The notes under the pieces were generated by a model that saw only the letters and a program-made list of their open reading frames with translations, ran no database searches and had not been told where the DNA came from. DNA of 64,000 bases from Verrucomicrobiota bacterium (GTDB lineage Bacteria; Verrucomicrobiota; Verrucomicrobiia; Opitutales; Opitutaceae). Below are positions 15,302 to 24,659 of this stretch, piece after piece. The translations under genes and the position numbers were made by a program. Each line of letters opens with the position of its first letter. The stretch's first letter is position 1. The stretch is taken from positions 1 to 64,000 of the forward strand of contig JAEWBF010000100.1 of assembly GCA_023391285.1 (NCBI GenBank). Reading direction: 5' to 3'.

Positions 15302-16696
15302 ATGTCTGAAGAAGCTACGATCCCTTTTCGTAAACTGAATGGAGGCGCGCCGGCGGCGGCGATTGGCCGCGCGATGCCGCACAGCATCGAGGCGGAAGAA
15401 TATCTGCTCTCGTGTTGTTTGCTCGATGGCGCCGATGTCGTATCGCGCTGTCTGGAAGCGCGGATTCGGCCTGAGTCGTTTTATGTGAGCGCTCACGGCG
15501 TGATCTACGAGAAGCTGCTCGATCTCTACAATCGACAGGCTCCGATCGACGTTTCCGTGGTGGCGGAAGAGTTAAAGACGGCGAAGCGGTTGGATGAAAT
15601 CGGCGGTTATGCGTTTCTCGCGCAGGTGAGCAGCCGGATTCCGACGACGGCGCAGGCGGGGTATTTCATCGAGAAAGTGCGCGAGCTGGCATTGTTGCGC
15701 GACATCATCCGGGCGGGCACGGCGGCGGTGGAGGATTGTTATAATTTCTCCGGCGGGATCGACGAGTTCGTCGACCAGGTCGAGACGAAGCTCTTCACCG
15801 TCACGCAGAATCGCGTCAGCGAAAGCGCGAAGCAGATGCGCGAGCCGACGCACGAGGCCATGAACGTCATCAACAAGATGATGATGAAGAAGGGCGAGCT
15901 CACGGGCATCCCGTCGGGCTTCAAGGACCTCGATCAGATGCTGTGGGGTTTTCAGAAGACGGAAATGATCATCCTCGCGGCGCGTCCCTCGATGGGAAAG
16001 ACGTCGCTGGCGTTGAACTTCGCCGAAGCGGCGGCGCTGCCGAAGCGCGGCACGCCGGCGGGGGTGTTGATTTTCTCGTTGGAAATGGGCGCCTCGCAGC
16101 TTGCGCTCCGCATGCTTTGCTCGCGGGCGCGGGTGAACATGAAGCTGCTGCGCGACGGCCTGTTGTCGAAGAATGGCGACGAGCAGAACCGGTTGCTCGC
16201 GGCTGCGGACGAGTTTTCGAAAGCGCCGATCTTCATCGATGATTCGAGCGCGATCTCGATCATGCAGCTTCGGGCGAAGGCGCGGCGAATTCATGCCCGG
16301 CATCCGCTGGGGTTCGTGATGGTCGACTACTTGCAGTTGTTGAGTCCGACCGATCCCCGGGTGCCGCGTGAGCAACAGGTGGCGGAGGCTTCGCGCGGAT
16401 TGAAGGCGCTTGCGAAGGAACTCGACGTTCCGGTGCTTGTATTATCCCAGCTCAACCGCTCTTCCGAAAAGGACAACCGCACTCCAAAACTCTCCGATCT
16501 GCGCGAATCCGGCTCGATCGAGCAGGATGCCGACGTGGTCCTCATGCTCGCCCGCCCCAAAGACGCCGATGAAAAATTTCAGGTGGCTGCCGACTCGGCG
16601 GAGTTAATCGTTGCAAAGCAACGAAACGGGCCGGTAGGAGATTTGAAGCTTACGTTCCTCCGAGACATCACGCGCTTTGAAAACTTCACACAGTAA
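15302..16696 (+). CDS. dnaB: Replicative DNA helicase DnaB
   Basis: 464 aa, usual for DnaB. The N-terminal primase-interacting domain starts at MPHSIEAEEYLLSCCLLDG. The RecA-like helicase core has Walker A AARPSMGKTSLALNFA, then IFSLEMGASQLALRML, Walker B VMVDYLQLL and VLVLSQLNRSSE, ending in GPVGDLKLTFL. It unwinds DNA 5' to 3' at the replication fork. The ATG follows a terminator, so it probably has its own promoter in the 83-bp gap. Its last 20 bases overlap the start of bamA in another frame, so the two may be co-transcribed. Confidence 0.98.
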   Translation: MSEEATIPFRKLNGGAPAAAIGRAMPHSIEAEEYLLSCCLLDGADVVSRCLEARIRPESFYVSAHGVIYEKLLDLYNRQAPIDVSVVAEELKTAKRLDEIGGYAFLAQVSSRIPTTAQAGYFIEKVRELALLRDIIRAGTAAVEDCYNFSGGIDEFVDQVETKLFTVTQNRVSESAKQMREPTHEAMNVINKMMMKKGELTGIPSGFKDLDQMLWGFQKTEMIILAARPSMGKTSLALNFAEAAALPKRGTPAGVLIFSLEMGASQLALRMLCSRARVNMKLLRDGLLSKNGDEQNRLLAAADEFSKAPIFIDDSSAISIMQLRAKARRIHARHPLGFVMVDYLQLLSPTDPRVPREQQVAEASRGLKALAKELDVPVLVLSQLNRSSEKDNRTPKLSDLRESGSIEQDADVVLMLARPKDADEKFQVAADSAELIVAKQRNGPVGDLKLTFLRDITRFENFTQ

Positions 16697-19034
16697 CCCG
16701 CTGTTCCGGGTCACAGGATTCTTGTTCGCATTTTGCTTGTTGCTGGCCGTAAGCGGGCTACCGGCATGGGCGCAGGCTGGAGGCCGCGATGATCCTGGCT
16801 TCCGCGTGGGCACGATCACGGTGAAGTTCATCGGCACTTCCGTGGTGAGCGAGCAGGTCGTGCGGGCGAACATGCAAGTGAAGGAGGGCGGGCCGCTCGA
16901 CGACACGATGCTCGACCGCGATATCCGCACGCTTTACCGCACCGGCCTCTTCGAATTCATCGAGATCAAGCGCGAGGACGTGGGCAATCGGAGATTCAAC
17001 CTCGTGGTAGAAGTCACGCCCAAGTATCGTGTGCTCGCGATCCGTTTCGAGGGTAACGAGCGGGTGCGTTCGCGTCGGCTCGAGAAGGAAGTGAAGACGA
17101 AGCCGAATGCGGCGCTGGACGAACGGCAGGTAAAGGAAGACGCCGAGAAGATCCGCGAGTATTACCAGAAGACGGGTTACAACCAGGTCGCGGTGTCCTA
17201 CAGCATCGAGCGCGATCGCGCCACGAGCTTCGGCACGGTGATCTTCAAGATTCGCGAAGGCGAGCGCGTGAAGATCGAAGAGATTCGTTTCACGGGAAAT
17301 GATCACGTGAAGTCGCGCCGGCTCCGGAAGGAGATGGAAACGAAGAAGCACTGGATGTTTTCCTGGCTGCTCGGCACGGGTCGCTTGAAGGACGAAGAAT
17401 TCGAAGACGACTTGGAAAAGCTGCGCGATTACTACCGCGAGCAAGGTTACCTCGACGTTGAAATCGCGCCGGACCAGGTGGTGTTCGACTATCCGCGACC
17501 GGATCGTCTCGTGATCACGATCGGGATCAACGAAGGCCGTCGTTACCGCATCGGTGAAATTTCATTCACGGGCAACAAACTGCATCCCTCCTCGATCCTG
17601 CGCCGTGTCGTGCGCCAGCGGCAGGGGATGGTGTTCACGCCCTCGCTCCTCGACAAGGACATCGAGCGTTTGACCGACTTCTACGGTCACGACGGTTATC
17701 TCGACACGGACGTGCGTCTGATGCGCAAACCGAACATCGAAACCGGCGACATCGACATCGAATATCAAATCAACGAAAGCGAGCGCTTCAACGTCGAGTC
17801 CATTGCCATCGAGGGTAACACGAAGACCAAGAGCACGGTGATCGTGCGCGAGCTCGTGCTCGGACCGGGCGACGTCTTCGACACGGTGCGCATGAAAATC
17901 AGCAAGATGCGTCTGGAGAACACTCGGTTCTTCGAGGATGTCAGCGTGACGCCGCAGGAGACGAACATCCCCGGTCGTCGCAATCTGCGTGTGGCGGTGC
18001 AGGAAGGCCGCACGGGCAACTTGTCCTTTGGCGCGGGTTTCAGCTCGCTCGAGCGCGCGACGGTGTTCGCCGAAATCTCGCAGGGTAACTTCGATCTGTT
18101 CAACCGCCGCTCCTTCTTCCAAGGCGATGGCCAGAAGTTCCGTCTGAAGATGTCGGTGGGTTCGCTTTCGAGCGAAATCTCGCTGGCGTTCGAAGAACCG
18201 TGGTTGTTCGAGCAGCAGCTCGCGCTCGGCTTCCATCTCTTCCGCCAGACCTCGGAATACAACAGCACCTTCTACACGGAAGTGGATACCGGTGGCGAAG
18301 TTTACCTGCGCAAGCGTCTCTTCGGACTCGTCGAAGGCCGGCTCTCATATTCCTACACCGTCATCTCGATCGAAGACGTAGCGCCGAACGCTTCGCCGAT
18401 CCTGCAGTCGATCGCGGGTGACAATCCCGTTTCGCAGATTGGTTTCCAGCTGCTGCGCGACACCCGCGACAAGATCATCAACACGACCTCGGGCAACCGC
18501 ATCGAGTTCAACACCGCGGTGGCGGGCGGACCGCTTGGCGGCCAGGACAACTACTACCTCTTCGAAGTGCGGGGCGCGCAGTATTTCCCGGTCTTCGAAA
18601 CGCAGTCACAGGTGCTGCATTTGCTGGCGCGTGCCGGCGTGATCAACGAGTTCGGCGACAGTCCGGATGTCGCGCCCTACAAGCGCTGGTATCTTGGTGG
18701 TCCGACGACCTTGCGCGGTTACGAATTCCGCGAAGTGGCGCCGCGCGATCAATTCGGCGAGGTGGTGGGCGGCAAGAGCTACGCTTTCTTCAGCGCGGAA
18801 TATTCGCTCGATATTGTCAGCCCGGTGCGTTTCGCGGTGTTCTACGACGCTGGCTTCGTGAATGCCGACGCCTACGACTTCAATCCGTCCAACTTCACCG
18901 ATAATTTCGGCGTAGGCGTGCGGCTCTTTGTCGCGGGCTCGCCGCTCAGCCTCGATTTCGGTATTCCGCTGACGAGCGATCGCGCCGCCCGGAAAGGCAA
19001 CCAGTTCAACTTTTCCTTTGGCACGCGCTACTGA
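16677..19034 (+). CDS. bamA: Outer-membrane protein assembly factor BamA
   Basis: 785 aa. The most upstream start with a complete signal peptide is a TTG at 16677 (MKTSHSNPLFRVTGFLFAF), inside the end of dnaB; the signal peptide ends near AWAQA. Residues about 40-430 hold five POTRA repeats (for example IRTLYRTGLFEFIEIK, VLAIRFEGNERVRSRRLEKE). The C-terminal half is the 16-stranded Omp85 barrel, with DTRDKIINTTSGN, RWYLGGPTTLRGYEF and a terminal aromatic strand ending FSFGTRY. It inserts beta-barrel proteins into the outer membrane. The periplasmic chaperone Skp is encoded next, the usual order in Gram-negatives. Confidence 0.97.
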   Translation: MKTSHSNPLFRVTGFLFAFCLLLAVSGLPAWAQAGGRDDPGFRVGTITVKFIGTSVVSEQVVRANMQVKEGGPLDDTMLDRDIRTLYRTGLFEFIEIKREDVGNRRFNLVVEVTPKYRVLAIRFEGNERVRSRRLEKEVKTKPNAALDERQVKEDAEKIREYYQKTGYNQVAVSYSIERDRATSFGTVIFKIREGERVKIEEIRFTGNDHVKSRRLRKEMETKKHWMFSWLLGTGRLKDEEFEDDLEKLRDYYREQGYLDVEIAPDQVVFDYPRPDRLVITIGINEGRRYRIGEISFTGNKLHPSSILRRVVRQRQGMVFTPSLLDKDIERLTDFYGHDGYLDTDVRLMRKPNIETGDIDIEYQINESERFNVESIAIEGNTKTKSTVIVRELVLGPGDVFDTVRMKISKMRLENTRFFEDVSVTPQETNIPGRRNLRVAVQEGRTGNLSFGAGFSSLERATVFAEISQGNFDLFNRRSFFQGDGQKFRLKMSVGSLSSEISLAFEEPWLFEQQLALGFHLFRQTSEYNSTFYTEVDTGGEVYLRKRLFGLVEGRLSYSYTVISIEDVAPNASPILQSIAGDNPVSQIGFQLLRDTRDKIINTTSGNRIEFNTAVAGGPLGGQDNYYLFEVRGAQYFPVFETQSQVLHLLARAGVINEFGDSPDVAPYKRWYLGGPTTLRGYEFREVAPRDQFGEVVGGKSYAFFSAEYSLDIVSPVRFAVFYDAGFVNADAYDFNPSNFTDNFGVGVRLFVAGSPLSLDFGIPLTSDRAARKGNQFNFSFGTRY

Positions 19035-19082
19035 TTCCGTTTTGCTGGCCGGTCACCCAACTTACCCTCCCTACATTCATCC

Positions 19083-19772
19083 ATGAAAAAATCCATCCAC
19101 TCCTTGCTCGCCCTGGCAGCGTTTGGCGCCACCGCGCTGATCGGCCAAGCCCAGCCGGCGCCCAAGATCCTCGTCGTCGACATGGCCAAGCTCTACGACA
19201 ATCACTACAAGACCGAGGAGCAGAACAACAAGCTGCGGAGCGACGAGCAGAAGGCGCAGGAAGAGCTCGATAAGCTCAACAAGGAGGGCAACACCCTCGT
19301 CGAACAATACAAGGAGTTCGCTGATCAGGCCAACAACCCGACCGCCACGGCCGAGGCGAAGTCGAAGGCCCAGAACGAGGCCCAGCGCCTGATCGAGGAA
19401 ATCCAGCGCAAGCAGCGCGAAGTGGCGAGCTTCCAGCAGAACACGCGCAATTCGCTCCAGCAGCGCATCACGAATTTCCGCAGCCTCATGATCGAGGAAA
19501 TCAGCAAGACGGCGGTCGACATCGCGAAGCGCAAGGGGGCCACACTGCTCCTCGACAAGTCCGGTCCGTCGCTGATCGGCGTGTCGAACATCCTGTATTC
19601 GGATAACGCCTACGACATCACCGACGAAGTTCAGCGCGAAGTCGACAAGGGCCGTCCCGCGGGGAGCTCCTCGACGGCGCCGGCTTCGACCGCTCCGGCC
19701 CCCGCCGCGCCCGCCGCTGGCGAGACCAAAAGCGATTCGCCTGCGATCACGTTCCCGGGTGCGAAGAAGTAA
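19083..19772 (+). CDS. skp: Periplasmic chaperone Skp/OmpH family
   Basis: 229 aa. A signal peptide (MKKSIHSLLALAAFGATALIG) is followed by a conserved strand (KILVVDMAKLYDNHYKTEE) and a long coiled coil (about 45-150) rich in Glu, Lys and Gln. It ends ITDEVQREVDKG and then an Ala/Pro-rich tail not needed for the fold. Skp trimers hold unfolded outer-membrane proteins for BamA. It lies 48 bp after bamA and is closed by a strong terminator. Confidence 0.93.
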   Translation: MKKSIHSLLALAAFGATALIGQAQPAPKILVVDMAKLYDNHYKTEEQNNKLRSDEQKAQEELDKLNKEGNTLVEQYKEFADQANNPTATAEAKSKAQNEAQRLIEEIQRKQREVASFQQNTRNSLQQRITNFRSLMIEEISKTAVDIAKRKGATLLLDKSGPSLIGVSNILYSDNAYDITDEVQREVDKGRPAGSSSTAPASTAPAPAAPAAGETKSDSPAITFPGAKK

Positions 19773-19801
19773 GCCCTCGCTTCGAATCTAAAGTCTTTTC
19801 G

Positions 19802-19833
19802 AACCCCGCTCGATGAGCGGGGTTTTTGTTTTT
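19802..19833 (+). terminator. Rho-independent terminator after skp
   Basis: A 10-bp perfect stem (AACCCCGCTC / GAGCGGGGTT) with a three-base GAT loop is followed by a T-rich run (TTTGTTTTTG). It begins 30 bp after the skp stop. Confidence 0.92.
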
Positions 19834-19916
19834 GTAGGGCGGGGTCTCCTGACCCCGCCGTGGTCGATCAGGATAGCGGGAGCGCGTTACGGCGGGGTCG
19901 GGAGCGCCCGCCCTAC
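19834..19916. repeat. Head-to-head pair of REP-like palindromes (REPIN-like)
   Basis: The first palindrome is in inverted orientation: GTAG, then GGCGGGGTC (19838-19846), loop TCCT, GACCCCGCC (19851-19859). A 31-bp spacer follows. The second is in direct orientation: GGCGGGGTC (19891-19899), loop GGGA, imperfect GCGCCCGCC (19904-19912), then CTAC. The unit starts GTAG and ends CTAC, so the whole 83 bp is a nested inverted repeat. Paired REP elements of this kind (REPINs) are typically mobilised by RAYT transposases; no RAYT gene is in the window. Confidence 0.7.
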
Positions 19917-19962
19917 AAGGAGGATGTCCTGTCTCGACACGTTGTTTTGCTGAATTGCGCCG

Positions 19963-21033
19963 GTGAGTGAAAAGCGCACGCTCGGCGGCATGGAGGTATC
20001 TTTTTCACCGGCGGAGATCGTCACGTTCGTGCAACCCCGATCGACGCGCGGCGCGACCACGGAAACGGTGCGCGGAATTGCAGCGTTGAGCGCGGCGGCG
20101 CCGGGCGATCTGTCGTTTCTCGGCAACGTGAAATACAAAACCGAAGTCGCCGCGACGCGGGCGTCCGTCGTTTTGCTGCCGGCGGATTTCAGCGCTGAGC
20201 CGCAGCCGAATCAGCTCTTCCTGTTGGTCGACAATCCATCCGTGGCGCTGGCGCGCATCTGCGCGCGGATCGAGCAACTGCTCTGGCCGCGGCCTGCGCC
20301 GGGAATTCATCCGACGGCAGTTGTCGCATCTACGGCGCGGGTGGCGGCTTCGGCCACGGTCGGGCCGTTATGCGTGATCGAAGACGGGGCGATCGTCGGA
20401 GAACGATCGCATCTGCAGGCGAACGTTTTTCTCGGACGCAACAGTCGCGTGGGCGACGATTGCTGGTTGATGCCGCGGACGTTTGTGGCGGCCGAATGTG
20501 AGCTCGGCGATCGCGTGCGCCTGCAGGCGGGAGCGGTGGTGGGCTCGGACGGTTTCGGCTACGAGTTCGTCAACGGACGGCACGAAAAAGTGCCGCAGGT
20601 CGGAACCGTGGTGGTGCAGAACGATGTCGAAATCGGCGCCAACAGCACGATCGACCGCGCACGGTTCAGCCGGACGGTCATCGGTGAGGGCACCAAGGTC
20701 GATAATCTGGTGCAGATCGGCCACAATGTGATCGTCGGCAAACATTGTTTGCTGTGCGCGCAGGCGGGTATCTCTGGGAGCACGACAATCGAGGACTACG
20801 TGGTGCTCGCCGGACAAGTGGGCGTTGGTGGGCACATCACACTGGGAAAGGGAATGAAGGCGGGCGGGCAGGCGGGCATCACGGCGGACGTTCCGCCAGG
20901 CACTGTCGTGAACGGCACGCCGGCGATTCCGTTTGCGCTCGAGCGACGCATCGCGGTGCTGCAAACACGATTGCCGGATTTGTTCAAGCGCGTCGATGCA
21001 GTGGAGGCGCAGCTAAAAAAGTCTTCCTCCTAG
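19963..21033 (+). CDS. lpxD: UDP-3-O-acylglucosamine N-acyltransferase LpxD
   Basis: 356 aa from GTG at 19963; an ATG at 19990 (MEVSFSPAEIVTFV) is an alternative and neither has a clear Shine-Dalgarno. The N-terminal uridine-binding part has ALSAAAPGDLSFLGNVKY. Residues about 105-310 are left-handed beta-helix hexapeptide repeats (SDGFGYEFVNGRHEKVPQVG, NSTIDRARF, VQIGHNVIVG with the catalytic-type His, GQVGVGGHITLGKG). It adds the second acyl chain in lipid A synthesis in the cytoplasm. Position after bamA-skp matches the common envelope gene order, though a terminator and REP pair intervene. Confidence 0.96.
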   Translation: MSEKRTLGGMEVSFSPAEIVTFVQPRSTRGATTETVRGIAALSAAAPGDLSFLGNVKYKTEVAATRASVVLLPADFSAEPQPNQLFLLVDNPSVALARICARIEQLLWPRPAPGIHPTAVVASTARVAASATVGPLCVIEDGAIVGERSHLQANVFLGRNSRVGDDCWLMPRTFVAAECELGDRVRLQAGAVVGSDGFGYEFVNGRHEKVPQVGTVVVQNDVEIGANSTIDRARFSRTVIGEGTKVDNLVQIGHNVIVGKHCLLCAQAGISGSTTIEDYVVLAGQVGVGGHITLGKGMKAGGQAGITADVPPGTVVNGTPAIPFALERRIAVLQTRLPDLFKRVDAVEAQLKKSSS

Positions 21034-21049
21034 TCGGCCGCCCACCAAG

Positions 21050-22009
21050 ATGCCGCGCATGAGCGAATCGCGGCTGAAAATCTTCTCGGGCAATTCGAAC
21101 CGAGCCCTCGCGGAGGAAATCTGCCGTTCGATCGGCGTGCCATTGGGCGAGGCGACGGTGACGAGTTTTCCGGACGGAGAATCGTTCGTGAAGATCAACG
21201 AGAACGTCCGCGGTGCGGACGTTTTCATCATCCAATCGACGTGCCCGCCGACGAACCATCACTTGATGGAATTGCTCATCATGATCGACGCGGCGCGGCG
21301 CGCGTCGGCGGCGCGCATCACGGCGGTGATGCCGTTTTATGGATACGCGCGACAGGATCGGAAGGATCAGCCGCGCGTGCCAATCACGGCGAAGCTGGTG
21401 GCCAATCTCCTCGTGGCTGCGGGGGCGACGCGCATCCTCGCGATGGATCTGCACAGCCAGCAGATCCAGGGTTTTTTCGACATCCCGGTGGATCATCTCT
21501 ACGCGTCGCCGGTGTTCTTCGAACACTTCGCGAAGCGAAAAGCCGAACGGCAGCTCGTCGTTTGTTCGCCGGATGTCGGCGGAATGAAAATGGCCGCGGC
21601 GTATGCCGACGTGCTCGGAGCGGCGCTCGGATTGGTGGCGAAGAAGCGCAAGAGCGCGACGACGGTCGAAGCGATGAGTGTGGTCGGCGACGTAGCGGGT
21701 TGTGACGTTTTGCTCGTCGACGATATCACGGAAACGGCGGGCACGTTGACGGCCGCGGCGAAACTGTTGCGCGAGCATGGCGCCATGAGCATCACGGCCG
21801 CGGTGAGCCATTGTATTCTCAACGAAGTCGCGATCGAGCGTCTGCGCTCGGGATTGATCGACGAGTTGATCACGACAAACTCCACGCCGATCGATACGCG
21901 TGGCTTGCCGATTACGGTGCTGAGCATCGCCAAGCTGCTCGGGCAGGCGATCATTCGCATCAACAGCAACGAGAGCGTCACGGGTCTTTTCCGCATCAAA
22001 GGCTTCTAG
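21050..22009 (+). CDS. prs: Ribose-phosphate pyrophosphokinase
   Basis: 319 aa; ATG at 21050, with a second ATG three codons later (MSESRLKIFSGNSN) equally plausible. It makes PRPP from ribose 5-phosphate and ATP. Visible family motifs are FPDGESFVKI, the catalytic flexible loop YGYARQDRKDQPRVPI, ILAMDLHSQQIQGFF, and the PRPP-binding loop VLLVDDITETAGTL. Length is normal for class I enzymes. It follows lpxD by 16 bp and is probably co-transcribed. Confidence 0.97.
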   Translation: MPRMSESRLKIFSGNSNRALAEEICRSIGVPLGEATVTSFPDGESFVKINENVRGADVFIIQSTCPPTNHHLMELLIMIDAARRASAARITAVMPFYGYARQDRKDQPRVPITAKLVANLLVAAGATRILAMDLHSQQIQGFFDIPVDHLYASPVFFEHFAKRKAERQLVVCSPDVGGMKMAAAYADVLGAALGLVAKKRKSATTVEAMSVVGDVAGCDVLLVDDITETAGTLTAAAKLLREHGAMSITAAVSHCILNEVAIERLRSGLIDELITTNSTPIDTRGLPITVLSIAKLLGQAIIRINSNESVTGLFRIKGF

Positions 22010-22108
22010 TCTGCGGTGGTGCGGAGGAAGCCGGGAATCGTTTCGCTCGGGACGTTTGCTCTGCGGAACCTTGATGCGTAAGCCTGTGTCGCGCCCCATA
22101 TTTTCCTC

Positions 22109-23527
22109 ATGAAACTTCACCCGCTCTGCCGACTTGTTCTCGCGTTTGCCGTGATCTCTCCCGCCGTGCAGGCGGCGAAAGAGGATGCCGCGGAGAAGAA
22201 AGCGCCGACGTTGCAAGTGGATCCCACGCCGCTGGCCGAATCGAAGGCGCCGCAGGTGGCGAGTTATGCGGAAGTGATCGAGCCGGTGCAGAAAGCGGTG
22301 GTGTCGGTTTACTCGAAGAAAGTGGTGCGCGAGCGCATCGCGGTGAACCCGCTATTGCGGCAGTTTTTCGGCGACATTCCCGATCAGGAGCGGCGGCATG
22401 AGGAGGAAGGTCTGGGCTCGGGGGTGATCGTTTCGCCCGACGGTTATATCTTGACGAACAACCACGTCGTCGAAGGAGCGGACGAGTTGAAGGTCTCACT
22501 TTCGGACGATCGCGAATTGATCGCCAAAGTGATCGGCGCGGATCCGAAAACCGATATCGCGGTGATCAAGGTCGAAGCGGAGAAGCTTCCGATCGTGACG
22601 CTCGCAGACAGCGACACGATTCGGGTGGGCGACGTGGTGTTCGCCGTGGGAAATCCGCTGGGCGTCGGCCAGACCGTGACGATGGGCATTGTTTCCGCGA
22701 AGGGGCGGTCGGTGGGAATCCTCGAGGAAGTTTCAGGTTACGAATCCTTCATCCAGACGGACGCCGCGATCAACATGGGCAACTCGGGTGGCGCGCTGGT
22801 GGACGCGCGAGGCCGGCTCATTGGTATCAACAGCGCGATCCTTTCACCCTCACGCGGGAATATCGGGATCGGTTTCGCGGTGCCGATCAATCTGGCGGCG
22901 GCCGTGATGCACAGCCTCGTGCAAACGGGATCGGTGGCGCGCGGATTTCTGGGGGTGTCGTCGCAGACGCTCACACCGGATTACGCGGAGGCGCTCGGAT
23001 TGCCCCGTGATACGAAGGGTGTGACGGTGACGGACATCACGCCGGACAGCGCGGCGGAGCAGGCGGGATTGGAGCGGGGCGACGTGATTCTTGCGGTGAA
23101 CGATAAAAAGGTGACGGCGCTGCGAGACCTGCGAAATTACATCGCGCAACTGGCGCCGGGCACAAAGGCAAAGCTGCGGATCTCGCGGGATGGCAAGGAA
23201 CGCGACGTCGATGTCACGCTTGGCCGCCTAGATGAGAAGCCGAACGAAATTCTTATCGGCGTGGACGCAGAACCGTTGAATCCCGAAACGCGCCGCCGCC
23301 TGAGTGTGCCGCCGCGCATCGAAGGCGGACTTGTGATCACGAAGATCGATGAGAACTCCTCTTACTCCGACCGGCTCGCGACGGATATGGTGATTGTTCA
23401 GATCGACCGACAGAACGTGCAGGATCTCGAAGCGGCGCGTGCGGCGCTGACGCCGGGGCGGCATCTGTTGTTCGTGTATTATCGCGGAACGCTGCGGGCG
23501 ATCAGCATTCAGGTGGCGCAACCTTGA
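22109..23527 (+). CDS. htrA: DegP/HtrA-type periplasmic serine protease
   Basis: 472 aa with a signal peptide (about 1-24, ending VQAAKE). The trypsin-like domain shows all three catalytic residues: His in ILTNNHVVEGA, Asp in DPKTDIAVIKV and Ser in MGNSGGALVDARG. A first PDZ domain spans about 285-375 (FLGVSSQTLTPDYAEALGL, AEQAGLERGDVI). A second, more diverged PDZ follows. It degrades or refolds damaged envelope proteins. It follows prs by 99 bp; a REP-like palindrome lies just past its stop. Confidence 0.95.
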   Translation: MKLHPLCRLVLAFAVISPAVQAAKEDAAEKKAPTLQVDPTPLAESKAPQVASYAEVIEPVQKAVVSVYSKKVVRERIAVNPLLRQFFGDIPDQERRHEEEGLGSGVIVSPDGYILTNNHVVEGADELKVSLSDDRELIAKVIGADPKTDIAVIKVEAEKLPIVTLADSDTIRVGDVVFAVGNPLGVGQTVTMGIVSAKGRSVGILEEVSGYESFIQTDAAINMGNSGGALVDARGRLIGINSAILSPSRGNIGIGFAVPINLAAAVMHSLVQTGSVARGFLGVSSQTLTPDYAEALGLPRDTKGVTVTDITPDSAAEQAGLERGDVILAVNDKKVTALRDLRNYIAQLAPGTKAKLRISRDGKERDVDVTLGRLDEKPNEILIGVDAEPLNPETRRRLSVPPRIEGGLVITKIDENSSYSDRLATDMVIVQIDRQNVQDLEAARAALTPGRHLLFVYYRGTLRAISIQVAQP

Positions 23528-23571
23528 GTTGCTCGCGCCGATTGCTCGGGGCGTAAAGCTCCGCGCTCGAA

Positions 23572-23595
23572 GGCGGGTCGAAAGACCCGCCTTAC
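23572..23595. repeat. REP-like palindrome, copy 5, between convergent genes
   Basis: An 8-bp stem GGCGGGTC / GACCCGCC with loop GAAA is followed by TTAC. It sits between the convergent ends of htrA and the SMP-30-like gene, whose stop codon (23592-23594) immediately follows the stem. It may block read-through in both directions. Confidence 0.65.
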
Positions 23596-24500
23596 TTATT
23601 TTCGAGGGGGATCAAGACGAGCGTGCCGGCTTTGGAGTCGGGCACGACGAGTTGGTGATTGGTTTCGTCGAGGTAGAGATCGGCGGCGGACTGGAGCGTG
23701 GCGAGCAGGCGCTTTTCGCCGGTGTCGCGACGAATGTGCCAGACGCGGCCGGTGCGCACCTCGGTGACGTAGAGGTTTCCCTTCGCGTCATGCGCGATCC
23801 CGTCGCCGCTGCGATGGTCATCGCTGATCGTGCGCCACTGATTCGCTTTCCATTCGAGCAAGGTTCCCCGGAAGAATTCGGCGATCAGGATTGAACCGTC
23901 TTCGAGCAGGTCGATGCCGTTGGGGTTGGGCATTTCGGGCGAGTGATCGATCGCGACGGAAACGCTGCCCTGCGGTGAGATTCGGTAGACGCGTCCGCGC
24001 GGCGCGATCGTGCGGGCCTGTTCGCTGTCGAGCGGCCAGAACACGCCGGGGCTTTGATGCATCGCGGCGAGGTCGCCCATATCCGTGACAAGGATACTGC
24101 CATTCCGGCGATCGATCGCGATGTCGTTCAGGTAGAGAGGCGGTTTCGGAAAGGCGTCGGGCCCGGCGAGCAGGGTTTTGCGGCCGCGGGCATCGATCGA
24201 CCAGACTTCGTCGAAGTCGGCGGTGATCAAACGATCACCGAGGAAAACGAGCCCTTTGGGATCGTGAAAACCGGAGGCGAGCACGGTGACCTTGTCGCCA
24301 TCGATCACTACAATCTGACCATCGCCATCACCTTTTTCGCGCTTCGTGCCCATGAGGGTGACATGGAGTTTGCCGTCGAAACCGGGGACGACGCTTTCCG
24401 GCGTGGCGCCGACGGGGATGGCGCGAAAGGAGGTTTCGGCGAACGAAAAAGCGGACGCGAGTGTGAACAGGACGAGCAGACGGAGGTGGGGTGTTTTCAT
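23592..24500 (-). CDS. Secreted SMP-30/NHL-type beta-propeller protein
   Basis: 302 aa with a signal peptide (MKTPHLRLLVLFTLASAFSFA). Repeating blades have the form FHDPKGLVFLGDRLITADF, LYLNDIAIDRRNGSILVTDM and MPNPNGIDLLEDGSILIAEF, and the last NLYVTEVRTGRVWHI. This is the six-bladed propeller of SMP-30/gluconolactonase and strictosidine-synthase-like proteins. Those bind a metal and often hydrolyse sugar lactones, but the substrate cannot be read here. It is divergent from the CE15 esterase gene, which hints at a shared role in sugar-acid breakdown; that is inference. Confidence 0.75.
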   Translation of the reverse strand: MKTPHLRLLVLFTLASAFSFAETSFRAIPVGATPESVVPGFDGKLHVTLMGTKREKGDGDGQIVVIDGDKVTVLASGFHDPKGLVFLGDRLITADFDEVWSIDARGRKTLLAGPDAFPKPPLYLNDIAIDRRNGSILVTDMGDLAAMHQSPGVFWPLDSEQARTIAPRGRVYRISPQGSVSVAIDHSPEMPNPNGIDLLEDGSILIAEFFRGTLLEWKANQWRTISDDHRSGDGIAHDAKGNLYVTEVRTGRVWHIRRDTGEKRLLATLQSAADLYLDETNHQLVVPDSKAGTLVLIPLENK

Positions 24501-24659
24501 TTTTGCTGAGTTGATGAAAGAACGGACGCGAGGATCGGAGGCAGGAGGCGTGAACTGGGTGGAAAGATGGAATAGGTTACGAACTCGAAGACGAGGCGGG
24601 GAAGAGGTGAGGACGAGCGCGATTGCGCGACGGCGAGCGTTCGATGTAAGTGGGCTCGC
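24501..24659. promoter_or_regulatory. Divergent region between the SMP-30-like and CE15 genes
   Basis: 159 bp separate two divergent starts and must hold both promoters or a shared operator. No clear -35/-10 pair or operator palindrome could be assigned by eye. Confidence 0.35.
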
